A stretch of 64,000 nucleotides of DNA from Rhodococcus sp. KBS0724 (GTDB lineage: Bacteria; Actinomycetota; Actinomycetes; Mycobacteriales; Mycobacteriaceae). The translations under genes and the position numbers were made by a program. The stretch covers positions 887,501 through 951,500 of the forward strand of contig NZ_VCBX02000001.1 of NCBI RefSeq assembly GCF_005938745.2, in the 5' to 3' direction. Below, piece after piece: positions 51,609 to 60,237 of the stretch. The notes under the pieces were generated by a model. That model was not told the DNA's origin. It ran no database searches and saw only the letters and a program-made list of their open reading frames with translations. Positions within the stretch are counted from its first letter, which is position 1. The number at the start of each line of letters is the position of its first letter.

Positions 51609-51660
51609 GCCCCTGTGCGCCGTTCCAGTAGTCAGAACTACCAGAAAGGCGCACAGGGGC
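51609..51660. repeat. Palindromic repeat, subtype A, between fadE25 and fadB2
   Basis: Inverted repeat with 24-nt arms and CAGA loop, three mismatches; the right arm begins ACTACCAGAAAGGCGCACAG. It starts 10 nt downstream of the fadE25 stop and ends 25 nt before the fadB2 start, thus inside an apparent operon. It has the same inner CTGGT-type stem as the element at 3757. Confidence 0.75.
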
Positions 51661-51670
51661 GCGAAGTGCC

Positions 51671-52828
51671 TTACTTCAACAGCGCACGCGACATCACGAC
51701 GCGCTGGATCTGATTCGTGCCTTCGTAGATCTGCGTGATCTTGGCGTCGCGCATCATGCGCTCGACGGGGAAGTCGGTGGTGTAGCCGGCGCCGCCGAAC
51801 AGCTGAACCGCGTCGGTGGTGACCTCCATGGCAACGTCGGATGCAAAGCACTTGGCTGCAGCGGAGATGAAGCCGAGGTTCTTCTCGCCGCGCTCTGCGC
51901 GAGCAGCGGAGGTGTAGACCATCAGGCGTGCGGCTTCGACCTTCATCGCCATGTCGGCGAGCATGAACTGCACAGCCTGGAAGTCGCTGATGGACTTGCC
52001 GAACTGCTTGCGGTCCTTGGTGTATGCCAGCGCTGCGTCGAGTGCGCCCTGAGCAAGGCCGACGGCCTGGGCGCCGATGGTGGGACGCGTGTGGTCGAGG
52101 GTTTCGAGTGCCGTCTTGAATCCGGTGCCCGGTGCGCCGATGATGCGGTCGCCGGGGATGCGGCAGTTCTCGAAGTACAGCTCAGCGGTGGGGGAGCCCT
52201 TGATGCCGAGCTTCTTTTCCTTCGGGCCGACGACAAAGCCCTCGTCGTCCTTGTGGACCATGAAGGACGAGATGCCGTTTGCGCCCTTGTCTGGATCGGT
52301 GACAGCCATGACGGTGTACCACGTGGACTTGCCGCCGTTGGTGATCCAGCACTTGGAGCCGTTGAGGATCCAGTCGTCGCCGTCAGCCTTCGCGCGGGTG
52401 CGCATGGCGGCAGCGTCGGATCCGGCTTCGCGCTCGGACAGTGCGTACGACGCCATTCCGCCGTTCACGAGGTCCGGGAGAACCTTGGCCTTGAGCTCTT
52501 CGGAGCCCTTGAGGATCAGGCCCATGGTGCCGAGCTTGTTCACGGCGGGGATCAGCGAGGAGGAGCCACAGACGCGGGCAACTTCCTCGATGACGATGCA
52601 AGTGGCGACGGAGTCGGCGCCCTGGCCGTCGTACGCCTCGGGGACGTGGATGGCGTTGAAGCCCGACGCGTTGAGCGCGGTGAGTGCTTCCTCGGGGAAC
52701 CGTGCGTTCTCGTCGACGTCCTTGGCGTGCGGCGCGATTTCCTTCTCGGAGAGTCCGCGGATGGCTGCCCGCAGTTCGTCGTGCTCTTCGTTCAGTGCGA
52801 AGAGATTGAAGTCCGGGTTTCCGGCCAT
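51671..52828 (-). CDS. fadE25: FadE25-type acyl-CoA dehydrogenase
   Basis: A 385-residue acyl-CoA dehydrogenase. It has YALSEREAGSDAAAMRTRAKADGD, CWITNGGKSTWYTVMAVTDPD, LDHTRPTIGAQAVGLAQGALDAA and the C-terminal signature TQIYEGTNQIQRVVMSRALL, and the whole sequence looks like M. tuberculosis FadE25 (from memory of that protein). It oxidises saturated acyl-CoA with FAD in beta-oxidation. Start ATG 52828 has an upstream AAGGAGTG. A hairpin-like repeat (52863-52890) is 35 nt upstream. The fadB2-type gene follows on the same strand, so a linked beta-oxidation unit is likely. Confidence 0.95.
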   Translation of the reverse strand: MAGNPDFNLFALNEEHDELRAAIRGLSEKEIAPHAKDVDENARFPEEALTALNASGFNAIHVPEAYDGQGADSVATCIVIEEVARVCGSSSLIPAVNKLGTMGLILKGSEELKAKVLPDLVNGGMASYALSEREAGSDAAAMRTRAKADGDDWILNGSKCWITNGGKSTWYTVMAVTDPDKGANGISSFMVHKDDEGFVVGPKEKKLGIKGSPTAELYFENCRIPGDRIIGAPGTGFKTALETLDHTRPTIGAQAVGLAQGALDAALAYTKDRKQFGKSISDFQAVQFMLADMAMKVEAARLMVYTSAARAERGEKNLGFISAAAKCFASDVAMEVTTDAVQLFGGAGYTTDFPVERMMRDAKITQIYEGTNQIQRVVMSRALLK

Positions 52829-52862
52829 GAGGACACTCCTTAGTAGAAGGTGGGTCGTGCGG

Positions 52863-52890
52863 CGCCGACAAGACCAGCATGGCTTGTCGG
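52863..52890. promoter_or_regulatory. Inverted repeat upstream of fadE25
   Basis: GCCGACAAG-N10-CTTGTCGGC, a perfect 9-bp inverted repeat in the 149-nt gap between the TetR gene and fadE25. It may be the terminator of the TetR gene or an operator or leader hairpin of fadE25; both genes read on the minus strand. Confidence 0.5.
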
Positions 52891-52977
52891 CGGACTGGTG
52901 CCAATGACGTCAGTCAAACACGGCACTCAGTGCCACGTCAAGGGAATGGAGTGTGACGTTGCGGTGTACGACGAGTA

Positions 52978-53670
52978 TCAGCCGAGTTGTTCGTGAATCT
53001 TTTTGCTGATCTCTTCAGTCGAAGTCCCCGGAGGAAATGCCACTACCAGCACAGACTTCTCTTCTCGCGGACTGGACTTTGAACCAGGGGCAACGCCGTA
53101 CGTGCGACGCACATTCAGCAGTGCTTGGCGCAGTGCGTCGGCTGTGGCGTCGGAATCGCCCTTGATCATGCTGCGCAAGAGGTAGTTGTGGCACGCGGTG
53201 ACAGCGGCGGCGAATCCGACAACCTCTAGCACCGGTTCGCGCGGGACAGCGCTGCGCAGATAGTCGACAAAGAGTCGCTCGTACCGGAACCCTGTCACCA
53301 GTTCGCGGTCGCGCAAAGCAGGAACGTGCTGCACGACGCGGTATCGCCGCATCGACAGATCACGATTCTGCTGGAAGAAGTCGAAGACCAGACCGGCTGC
53401 TTCACAGACCGACGCCCACGGATCTGGCGACTCGGTGGACAGGAACTGCGCGACATGCGCGAGAAGCGACTCGTGATCGGCGAAGATCACGTCTTCCTTG
53501 GAACGGAACTGCCGAAAGAACGTGCGACGCGACACCCCGGCGGCGGCGGCGATCTGTTCGACAGTGGTGGCTTCGTAGCCGTTTTCCGAGAACAACCGAA
53601 TGGCTTGGGACGCGACATGGACGCGGAACTCTGTCGGATCGGTTCCGGGAATGTCTGCGCGTTCACTCAT
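52978..53670 (-). CDS. TetR family transcriptional regulator
   Basis: A 230-residue TetR protein. The HTH spans about 20-62 with ATTVEQIAAAAGVSRRTFFRQFRSKEDVIF. The C-terminal domain has PALRDRELVTGFRYERLFVDYL and, near the end, VLVVAFPPGTSTEEISKKIHEQLG, a tail seen in related actinobacterial regulators. ATG at 53670 is taken; another start nine codons upstream is in frame. It reads toward fadE25 on the same strand and may control it. The next TetR gene upstream (53742) is only 71 nt away. Confidence 0.88.
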   Translation of the reverse strand: MSERADIPGTDPTEFRVHVASQAIRLFSENGYEATTVEQIAAAAGVSRRTFFRQFRSKEDVIFADHESLLAHVAQFLSTESPDPWASVCEAAGLVFDFFQQNRDLSMRRYRVVQHVPALRDRELVTGFRYERLFVDYLRSAVPREPVLEVVGFAAAVTACHNYLLRSMIKGDSDATADALRQALLNVRRTYGVAPGSKSSPREEKSVLVVAFPPGTSTEEISKKIHEQLG

Positions 53671-53741
53671 ACGGACAAGTATTGCGCCTGCGGTCATTCA
53701 CGTGGTGTGACGGGCAGGTTGAGGTGCAGGACAGTTCTATC

Positions 53742-54362
53742 TCAACGGTGTGCGGTGGATGTGAATTGGTAGGTTGCCGCCTCGACGATCTCCTCGGGGG
53801 AGATAGCGATCTCCTCGTTCAACCATGCGGTGACCAACTCGGCGAGGCCGCCCACAAAGAGCAGTCCGTTGATCTGACCTTGACGAGGTGGCCAAGCTCG
53901 GTCGCCGTACATTCGCGTGGCTTCGTCCGCGACCATCTGGGCGAAGCCGTGCAGTACTGCGCGTCGGTGTGTACGAAGGGGTTCGTATGCAGCGGATTCG
54001 ATCATTGCTACACGGCCCTTACGGGGATCGTCGGTGAGGATGGTGACAAACGACGCGATGGCATCTCGTACGCGCTGCTCGAGCGTCCCGTCGCTCGCTC
54101 GTAGTGCGGCCAGACCGGCGTCGCGGACCTCGTCGGCAATCCTGTCCAGGATCTTTTCCAGCAATTCGTCTCTGCTGGAGAAACTTTCGTAAAAGTAGCG
54201 TTCCGTCAACTTGGCCTGTGCGCAGATAGCGGTCATCGTGGCGCCGCGATTGCCTGCGGCCGCGAATAGTTCCATCCCTGCCTCGAGCAAGCTCTCGCGC
54301 CGCAGCGCTGAGCGTTGGTCGCCGCTCAGGCCGGCATATCGACGCGCCGTAGGGGGAGTCAT
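53742..54362 (-). CDS. TetR family transcriptional regulator (divergent from P450)
   Basis: A 206-residue TetR protein. The HTH is about 30-72, with ATMTAICAQAKLTERYFYESFSSRDELLEK. The C-terminus has GQINGLLFVGGLAELVTAWLNEEI, a pattern of TetR repressors near lipid or steroid P450s. It starts 90 nt from the P450 start with a perfect 10-bp inverted repeat between, which is a strong candidate operator for this protein. Most likely represses the P450. Confidence 0.9.
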   Translation of the reverse strand: MTPPTARRYAGLSGDQRSALRRESLLEAGMELFAAAGNRGATMTAICAQAKLTERYFYESFSSRDELLEKILDRIADEVRDAGLAALRASDGTLEQRVRDAIASFVTILTDDPRKGRVAMIESAAYEPLRTHRRAVLHGFAQMVADEATRMYGDRAWPPRQGQINGLLFVGGLAELVTAWLNEEIAISPEEIVEAATYQFTSTAHR

Positions 54363-54405
54363 AGGTCGATATTGACAGACGCATCAGTGTGACGCAGACT
54401 ACAGT

Positions 54406-54433
54406 CAATCTGACAGGAGTCACTGTCAGATTG
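54406..54433. promoter_or_regulatory. TetR operator candidate before the second P450
   Basis: CAATCTGACA-GGAGTCAC-TGTCAGATTG is a perfect 10-bp inverted repeat located 19 nt before the P450 start and 43 nt before the divergent TetR start. A further ATTGACAGA half-site lies at 54371-54379. Confidence 0.75.
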
Positions 54434-54452
54434 AGCGAGAGTAGAGGTCACA

Positions 54453-55820
54453 GTGCCCAAGATCCTGGCTCGACCCCCGATGAACTCGCCGTTGCACCCG
54501 ATTTCGGGTCGTTCCGGGCTGCCCCTGGTCGGGCATGCGCTGGCATACATTCGCGATCCACTCGCTCTGATGCAAGAGAACTGGGATCGATTCGGCGAGG
54601 TGTCCTGGTTCTCCATGGTCGGTCGGCGATGGATCGCTGTACTCGGACCTGACGCGTGTCAGGAGGTGCTGCAGAACAAAGATCGGGCTTTCGTCAACAG
54701 CGACGGCTGGTCGGTGCTGATCGGTCCCTTCTTTCACGGTGGGCTGATGTTGCTCGATTCCGAAGAACATCTACGACACCGTCGAATCATGCAGCAGGCG
54801 TTCACTCGATCACGACTCGAGAAGTCTGTCGACGTTCTCAACCCGGCAATCGACTCGGCACTCGACGCATGGTCTCCCGCTGACGGATTCCGTGCCTACA
54901 CGGCGCTGAAGACACTGACCCTCGATCTCGCCACCGACATTTTCATGGGCGGGGCGGAAGGAAGCACCGAGAGCGAAATATCTTCGGTGAAGAAGGCTTT
55001 CGTCGATTGTGTCCAGGCAGCGACGTCTCTGATCCGCTACCCAGTGCCGGGGACGCGATGGAAGCGAGGGCTCGACGGCCGCCGGGTCCTGGAAGACTTC
55101 TTTCGTCGTTACCTGCCGGCGCGTCGAAATCGCGAAACCGATGACCTGTTCTCCGTGCTGTGTCACATCGAATCCGAAGCAGGACAACGCTTCAGTGACG
55201 ACGAAGTGATCGACCACATGATCTTCCTCCTGATGGCCGCACACGATACCTCGACCATCACCCTTTCCACGATGATGCAATACCTGGGTCAGCACCCAAC
55301 GTGGCAGGACAAGTGCCGGACAGAATCGCTTGCTCTGGGGACCTCGATGCCGAGTTATGCAGATCTCGACGGGCTGAGCAGTCTTGATCTGGTGATGAAG
55401 GAATGCCTCCGACTCGTCTCTCCCGTACCGGTCATGGCGCGGCGAGCGGTCCGCGACACCCAAGTGCGGGGTCGCTTCGTACCGGCGGGAACGTATGCCG
55501 CCGTCGCCCCTCATTTCACACACCACATGTCGCAGTACTGGCCTGATCCCGAGCGTTTCGATCCCGAGCGTTTCGCCGAGAATCGACGCGAAGACAAGGT
55601 TCATCGATATGCGTGGGAGCCGTTCGGCGGTGGAGTGCACAAATGTCTCGGAATGCACTTCGCCGGCGCCGAGATCAAGGCAATCATGCATCACCTCCTC
55701 CTGCGCTTCGACTGGAACGTCGACGCCGATTACGTCGCCCCGCTCGACTTCACGTCCTTACCGTTCCCTTCCGACGGTCAACCTGTCGATCTGCGTCGGC
55801 GTTCCACTCCGGTGCGCTGA
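54453..55820 (+). CDS. Cytochrome P450
   Basis: A 455-residue P450. I-helix oxygen motif is MAAHDTSTITLS (about 263), E-x-x-R is in KECLRLVSP, and the heme loop FGGGVHKCLGMHFA carries C398. AAHDTST is a variant of the more usual AGxxT motif, and the protein resembles mycobacterial CYP136/CYP51-like branches, though I cannot assign a family. The GTG at 54453 lies just after the operator. No ferredoxin or reductase gene is next to it. It is controlled, in all likelihood, by the divergent TetR gene. An acyl-CoA ligase gene converges on its end. Substrate could be a lipid or steroid; not known. Confidence 0.9.
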   Translation: MPKILARPPMNSPLHPISGRSGLPLVGHALAYIRDPLALMQENWDRFGEVSWFSMVGRRWIAVLGPDACQEVLQNKDRAFVNSDGWSVLIGPFFHGGLMLLDSEEHLRHRRIMQQAFTRSRLEKSVDVLNPAIDSALDAWSPADGFRAYTALKTLTLDLATDIFMGGAEGSTESEISSVKKAFVDCVQAATSLIRYPVPGTRWKRGLDGRRVLEDFFRRYLPARRNRETDDLFSVLCHIESEAGQRFSDDEVIDHMIFLLMAAHDTSTITLSTMMQYLGQHPTWQDKCRTESLALGTSMPSYADLDGLSSLDLVMKECLRLVSPVPVMARRAVRDTQVRGRFVPAGTYAAVAPHFTHHMSQYWPDPERFDPERFAENRREDKVHRYAWEPFGGGVHKCLGMHFAGAEIKAIMHHLLLRFDWNVDADYVAPLDFTSLPFPSDGQPVDLRRRSTPVR

Positions 55821-55835
55821 GCCCCTACGGCCGAG

Positions 55836-57440
55836 CTACTTCGACGCTCGCAGTTCGAACTTGAGGACCTTGCCGGTCGGGGTGCGAGGAAGGTCGAGGG
55901 GGAAGACGATGTCGCGGGGAACCTTGTACCCGGCCAGCAAGGTGCGGGTGTGCTCCACGATGTCTTCTGCGGAAGCCTGTAACCCCTTGCCCAGCACCAC
56001 GAATGCTTTCGGACGCTCGCCCCACTTCTCGTCCGGAACGCCGACGACTGCCACGTCGATCACGGCAGGGTGGCTCATGATCGCCTGCTCCACCTCGACG
56101 GTGGAGATGTTCTCGCCGCCCGAGATGATGATGTCCTTCGCGCGGTCCTTGAGCTGGATGTAACCGTCGGAATGCATGACGCCGAGATCCCCGGAATGGA
56201 ACCAGCCACCGGCAAACGCTTCGGCAGTCGCGGCCTCGTCGCGGTAGTACCCGAGCATCACGTTGTTGCCGCGGAGCACGATCTCACCCATCGTCTGACC
56301 GTCGGCGGGAACGTCGTTCATCTCGGCATCGACAACGCGAGCATTCTCGGCCTGCACCATGCCGACTCCCTGGCGGGAGAGAAGTGCGGCGCGCTCGGAC
56401 TGAGGCTTGTCGTCCCAGGCTTCCTGGTACTCGCAGATCGTGTACGGCCCGTACACCTCGGTGAGTCCGTACACGTGGACGACGGTGACGCCGATGTCCT
56501 CGAGCTTTCCGATGATCGTCGGAGACGGGGGAGCACCTGCGGTGGTGATACGCAAGGTGTCGACCTTGTGGGCCTGTTCCGCGTCGGCAATGGTGGAGCA
56601 GACGGTGGGAGCGCCGCACAGATGCGTCACACCCAAGTTGTCGATCGCGTCCCAGATCGAGTCGGCACGGACGGCGCGCAGGCAGATATGGGTTCCGGCT
56701 GCCTGGGTCACGGCCCAGGGTGTGCACCAGCCGTTGCAATGGAACATCGGGAGCGTCCACAGGTACTTGGTGGACCCGGTGAACCCGTTGTGGAAGGTTT
56801 CGCCGAGAGAGTTCAGGTATGCGCCGCGGTGCGAGTACATGACGCCTTTAGGCTTTCCGGTGGTGCCGGAGGTGTAGTTGATGGCGATGCACTGCTGTTC
56901 GTCGTCGACACCCCAGTGCAGCGGCTGATCGGCGAGTGCTTCGCCTTCGGCCAGCAGATCGGCGTACTGCCCGGTGACGATTCCGGCGGGAACCTCCGGG
57001 TACGGCACGGTGGAGTCCGGAATCTCGATGATCTCGCGCAGGCTCGGAACGTTGGTCTTTGACGAGGAGACGGAACCGACGAATTCCGAGTCGACGAACA
57101 GGATGGTGGTTCCCGAGTGATCGAGAATGTACTCGAGTTCGGGACCGGCGAGGCGCGAGTTGAGAGCGATCAGGATTCCGCCGGCCAGAGGAACCGCAAA
57201 ATGCGCGAACAGCATCTCGGGGATGTTCGGCGCCAGGTAGGCGACGCGATCACCGGGCTGGATGCGCTCGCGCAGAACTCGTGCCAGGGCGGCCACCTCG
57301 TCGCCGAACTCGCGGTAGGTGTACGTCCGGTCGCCGTGGATGACGGCAGTGCGATCAGGGAACACCGAAGCGCTGCGTTCGAGAAAGCGCAACGGGCTGA
57401 GCGGGGTGTTGTTGGCTGTGAGTGCGGCGGGTGCAGACAC
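55836..57440 (-). CDS. Medium/long-chain acyl-CoA ligase (AMP-forming)
   Basis: A 534-residue adenylate-forming enzyme. The phosphate loop NYTSGTTGKPKGVMYSH, the PMFHCNGWCTPW substrate-side segment, VYGLTEVYGPYTICEYQ, GGWFHSGDLGVMHSDGYIQLKDRAKD and the terminal lysine in TPTGKVLKFELR are present. It is of the acyl-activating-enzyme type seen in plants and bacteria with PMFHCNGW. GTG at 57440 follows GGAGGA; a further in-frame start 42 nt upstream is less likely. It converges on the P450 gene (15 nt gap) and is divergent from a GAF-LuxR gene. Substrate unknown, a branched or aromatic acid being possible. Confidence 0.93.
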   Translation of the reverse strand: MSAPAALTANNTPLSPLRFLERSASVFPDRTAVIHGDRTYTYREFGDEVAALARVLRERIQPGDRVAYLAPNIPEMLFAHFAVPLAGGILIALNSRLAGPELEYILDHSGTTILFVDSEFVGSVSSSKTNVPSLREIIEIPDSTVPYPEVPAGIVTGQYADLLAEGEALADQPLHWGVDDEQQCIAINYTSGTTGKPKGVMYSHRGAYLNSLGETFHNGFTGSTKYLWTLPMFHCNGWCTPWAVTQAAGTHICLRAVRADSIWDAIDNLGVTHLCGAPTVCSTIADAEQAHKVDTLRITTAGAPPSPTIIGKLEDIGVTVVHVYGLTEVYGPYTICEYQEAWDDKPQSERAALLSRQGVGMVQAENARVVDAEMNDVPADGQTMGEIVLRGNNVMLGYYRDEAATAEAFAGGWFHSGDLGVMHSDGYIQLKDRAKDIIISGGENISTVEVEQAIMSHPAVIDVAVVGVPDEKWGERPKAFVVLGKGLQASAEDIVEHTRTLLAGYKVPRDIVFPLDLPRTPTGKVLKFELRASK

Positions 57441-57599
57441 GGGTTCCTCCGAGGTTCGCGTAGGTCGGACGTTGCAGCTCACCCGTCATCGTGAATGTGA
57501 TCGGCGCTACAAACGCTCGTGTTGGACGATATTGGGACGGCGCGCCGGCCGCTACCCTACGAGGTGGGTATCTAGTTTTTCCCCGACCATGGAGTGCAC

Positions 57600-58451
57600 G
57601 TGAACAGGGTTTTGAGGCCGAGTGACGACGACGCGTTGCGTGCGGCGTTGCGACAGTTGCAGCCGCAGACTGAACTGCCGGTTCTGTTCGGCGGAGGCGT
57701 GAGTGGCAACTCGTTGACCATCACCAGTTACGTCGGCACGCACAGCACTCTGCTGCGCAACCTCGAGATCAACGCCGAATGTGGACTCGGTGGGCGGGCT
57801 ATCGCCGAGCAGCGCCCGGGCGCTGTGCAGGACTACGCGAATTCGTCGCAGATCACCCACGACTACGACTACGAGGTCGGCACCGAGCGCATCGAATCGT
57901 TGATGGCGGTTCCCGTCGTCGTGCGAGGAAAGACCCGCGGCGCGCTCTACGGCGGACTGCGCGCCAACCTGCCGATCGGGGACGTCGTTGCAGACAAGAT
58001 GATGCGCGCGTCGTACTCGTTGGCCCGCGAAATCGAGATCCGCGACGAGGTGGACCGCCGCGTCGCGATGATCGACGTTGCTGCCGTGGAACAGGTTTCG
58101 ACCCGCGAGGCAAAAATCTCGGAGACGTTGACGGAGAGTTTCCTTGCGCTGGGCGAGATCGCGGCAGGCTTGCAGGACGAGACACTCAGTGCGCAGGTTC
58201 AAGCCGTCGAGGCAAAGCTGCGAGCCTTGACGGCGCCTGCCAAGATCGCGAGTGCAGTAGTTCTGTCACCGCGGGAAACCGATGTGATGAGGTACGTCGC
58301 GCTGGGTCTGCGCAACGCGGAGATCGCCGAGCGGCTCTCCTTGAGCGTCGAGACGATCAAGACCTACATGCGCAATCTCATGGCCAAACTGGACGTGCGG
58401 AGTCGTCATGAAGCTGTGGTGGAGGCTCGCCGTCACGGGCTGATTGTGTGA
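57600..58451 (+). CDS. GAF-domain LuxR family transcriptional regulator
   Basis: A 283-residue regulator. A GAF sensory domain lies at about 30-150 (GLGGRAIAEQRPGAVQDYANSSQITHDYD) and a LuxR helix-turn-helix at about 222-283: LSPRETDVMRYVALGLRNAEIAERLSLSVETIKTYMRNLMAKLDV. A helical linker with a charged coiled-coil character (about 160-215) joins them. GTG at 57600 is preceded by GGAG. Similar GAF-LuxR proteins occur beside acyl-CoA ligase and degradation genes in Rhodococcus. It is divergent from an acyl-CoA ligase gene and upstream of an amidase gene on the same strand, so it may activate either. Ligand unknown. Confidence 0.9.
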   Translation: MNRVLRPSDDDALRAALRQLQPQTELPVLFGGGVSGNSLTITSYVGTHSTLLRNLEINAECGLGGRAIAEQRPGAVQDYANSSQITHDYDYEVGTERIESLMAVPVVVRGKTRGALYGGLRANLPIGDVVADKMMRASYSLAREIEIRDEVDRRVAMIDVAAVEQVSTREAKISETLTESFLALGEIAAGLQDETLSAQVQAVEAKLRALTAPAKIASAVVLSPRETDVMRYVALGLRNAEIAERLSLSVETIKTYMRNLMAKLDVRSRHEAVVEARRHGLIV

Positions 58452-58551
58452 GTGAGTCCCGGTAAGCGGAATCCCGGCTACCTCCACAGGTTGTGGTTGA
58501 TATGACGGACCTCACAATCGCACACGCAGCACACGAGTGATGAGGGCATCG

Positions 58552-59979
58552 ATGCAGGATTTGTTCGACAACAGTGACATGACGGGCCTGGCCGGGGCGA
58601 TTCGCGAGGGAGATGTTTCCGCCAAGGAGGTCTTGGAGTTCAGCCTTGACCGGCTCGACGAGCGCAACCCGGCCGTCAATGCGGTGATCAGTGAGCGCCG
58701 CGACGAAGCTCGGGACGAGGTCGCTGCCGGTCTTCCCGACGGTCCACTGCACGGAGTCCCGTTCGTGATCAAGGACCTCGGACTGGACGTCGCGGGCTTG
58801 CCGAGCACCAACGGATCTCGCTTGTTCGCGGACACTGTGGCACAGGAGGATTCGACGCTCGTCGAGCGATACCGTCGTGCCGGCCTGGTGATTGTCGGTA
58901 AGACCAACACCCCGGAGTTCGGCAAGAACGCGAGCACTGAACCTGCGCTGTTCGGCCCCACCCGCAACCCTTATGCGCTCGATCGTTCCCCTGGTGGATC
59001 GTCGGGTGGCACGGCCGTAGCTGTTGCCGTGGGAATCGTGCCCGCCGGCCATGCCAGTGACGGCGGCGGCTCGATCCGCATCCCTGCATCTGCTTGCGGC
59101 CTGGTTGGACTCAAGCCCAGTCGTGGTCGCACGCCGACGGCACCGGCGCGAACACTCTTCGCGTCGCCGATGGGTGTTCACCACGCGCTCACTCGAAGTG
59201 TGCGTGACACTGCGCTGCTCCTCGATCTTTCCGCCGGGCCCACGGTGGGCGATCCTTACGTGATCCTGGCGCCGAAGCGGCCGTACGTCGAGGAGGTGGG
59301 CGCGGATCCCGGACGGTTGCGGATTGCTCTGAGTAACGCGCTGCCCGACGGTACCCCGGTGGACCCGGAGTGCGCGGCAGTCACAACCGGTGTTGCCGGC
59401 CTGCTCGAAGAGCTCGGTCACGATGTCACCGAGGGTGCGCCGAATTTTCCGCTCGATGCGCTCACTGCCGGGCTTTCCGTGTTGATGGGCATTCCGATGA
59501 CGATCGAGGTCGATGAACGACTCGAGACCCTGAACCGTGCAATCCGCGACGACGACCTGGAGCCGATGGCTCGGATGATCTACGACCGCGCGAAGTCCGA
59601 AAGTGCGACGAACGTCGTCAAGGCAATGCAGGAACTCGAGCGGGCAGCCCAGGTGATCGGTGCGTTCTTTGTCGATCATGACCTCTTGCTGACCCCGACG
59701 ATGGCTCGGCCGGCAGCTCCCCTGGGTCTGCTCGATACGGCAAATCCCATGTCGATCTGGGAGCACTCGGCCGGATACAGCGGTTTGACCAGTCCGTTCA
59801 ACAGCTCCGGTCAGCCTGCGATTTCCTTGCCTATGGGTCATGACTCGGCCGGTGTGCCCATCGGCGTGCAGTTGGTCGGCGCGTTCGGGCGTGAAGATGT
59901 GCTGATTCAGGTTGCGTCGCAACTCGAAACGGCACGTCCGTGGTCCATCGCTCCCGTGTGGCCGCCGACCCAGGGATAA
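58552..59979 (+). CDS. Amidase signature family enzyme
   Basis: A 475-residue amidase-signature hydrolase. The Ser-cisSer-Lys triad is visible: K74 in FVIKDLG, the first Ser in [16 protein letters not shown] (about 150) and the nucleophile in [11 protein letters not shown] (about 174). It hydrolyses an amide or related bond; substrates vary widely. ATG at 58552 follows GAGGG, with further in-frame starts at 58537 and 58540. It lies 100 nt after the LuxR gene and is followed by a long hairpin, so it is probably a single-gene unit or co-transcribed with luxR. The carboxyltransferase fusion gene begins beyond this hairpin. Confidence 0.93.
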   Translation: MQDLFDNSDMTGLAGAIREGDVSAKEVLEFSLDRLDERNPAVNAVISERRDEARDEVAAGLPDGPLHGVPFVIKDLGLDVAGLPSTNGSRLFADTVAQEDSTLVERYRRAGLVIVGKTNTPEFGKNASTEPALFGPTRNPYALDRSPGGSSGGTAVAVAVGIVPAGHASDGGGSIRIPASACGLVGLKPSRGRTPTAPARTLFASPMGVHHALTRSVRDTALLLDLSAGPTVGDPYVILAPKRPYVEEVGADPGRLRIALSNALPDGTPVDPECAAVTTGVAGLLEELGHDVTEGAPNFPLDALTAGLSVLMGIPMTIEVDERLETLNRAIRDDDLEPMARMIYDRAKSESATNVVKAMQELERAAQVIGAFFVDHDLLLTPTMARPAAPLGLLDTANPMSIWEHSAGYSGLTSPFNSSGQPAISLPMGHDSAGVPIGVQLVGAFGREDVLIQVASQLETARPWSIAPVWPPTQG

Positions 59980-59980
59980 C

Positions 59981-60042
59981 AGCGCGACAACAGCGGTCCG
60001 GCGGTGATTCTTGTATGCCGCCGGGCCGCTTTGTCGTGCGCT
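59981..60042. terminator. Long hairpin after the amidase gene
   Basis: An imperfect hairpin starts AGCGCGACAACAGCGG and closes with CCGCTTTGTCGTGCGCT, with CCGGCGG/CCGCCGG as inner stem around a 13-nt loop. It starts 1 nt after the amidase stop, indicating a transcription terminator. Confidence 0.8.
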
Positions 60043-60237
60043 GAGGTGGGTGATCTGGCCTCGCGAAACTCAAAAAGTATTTCTAATCGAAATATCGCAT
60101 ATCGAACGACTCTTCTGCGTAGTATCCACAATGAGCGGTGGTGAGTAGTCGCGCCGGTGTGGAGCGAACAGGCTCCGATCCACACCGGCGGGCCGCCCAG
60201 CGCGATCGAACTGCGTTGTCACAGAAATGGATCAAGG

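Noticed and set aside
58378..59922. Minus-strand open frame of 514 residues opposite the amidase
   Set aside because: No recognisable motif, and the sense strand has a full amidase signature.
60087..60105. AT-rich near-palindrome TCGAAATATCGCATATCGA before the fusion gene
   Set aside because: Only the outer four bases and a few inner ones pair; kept only as a promoter-like region, not as an operator.
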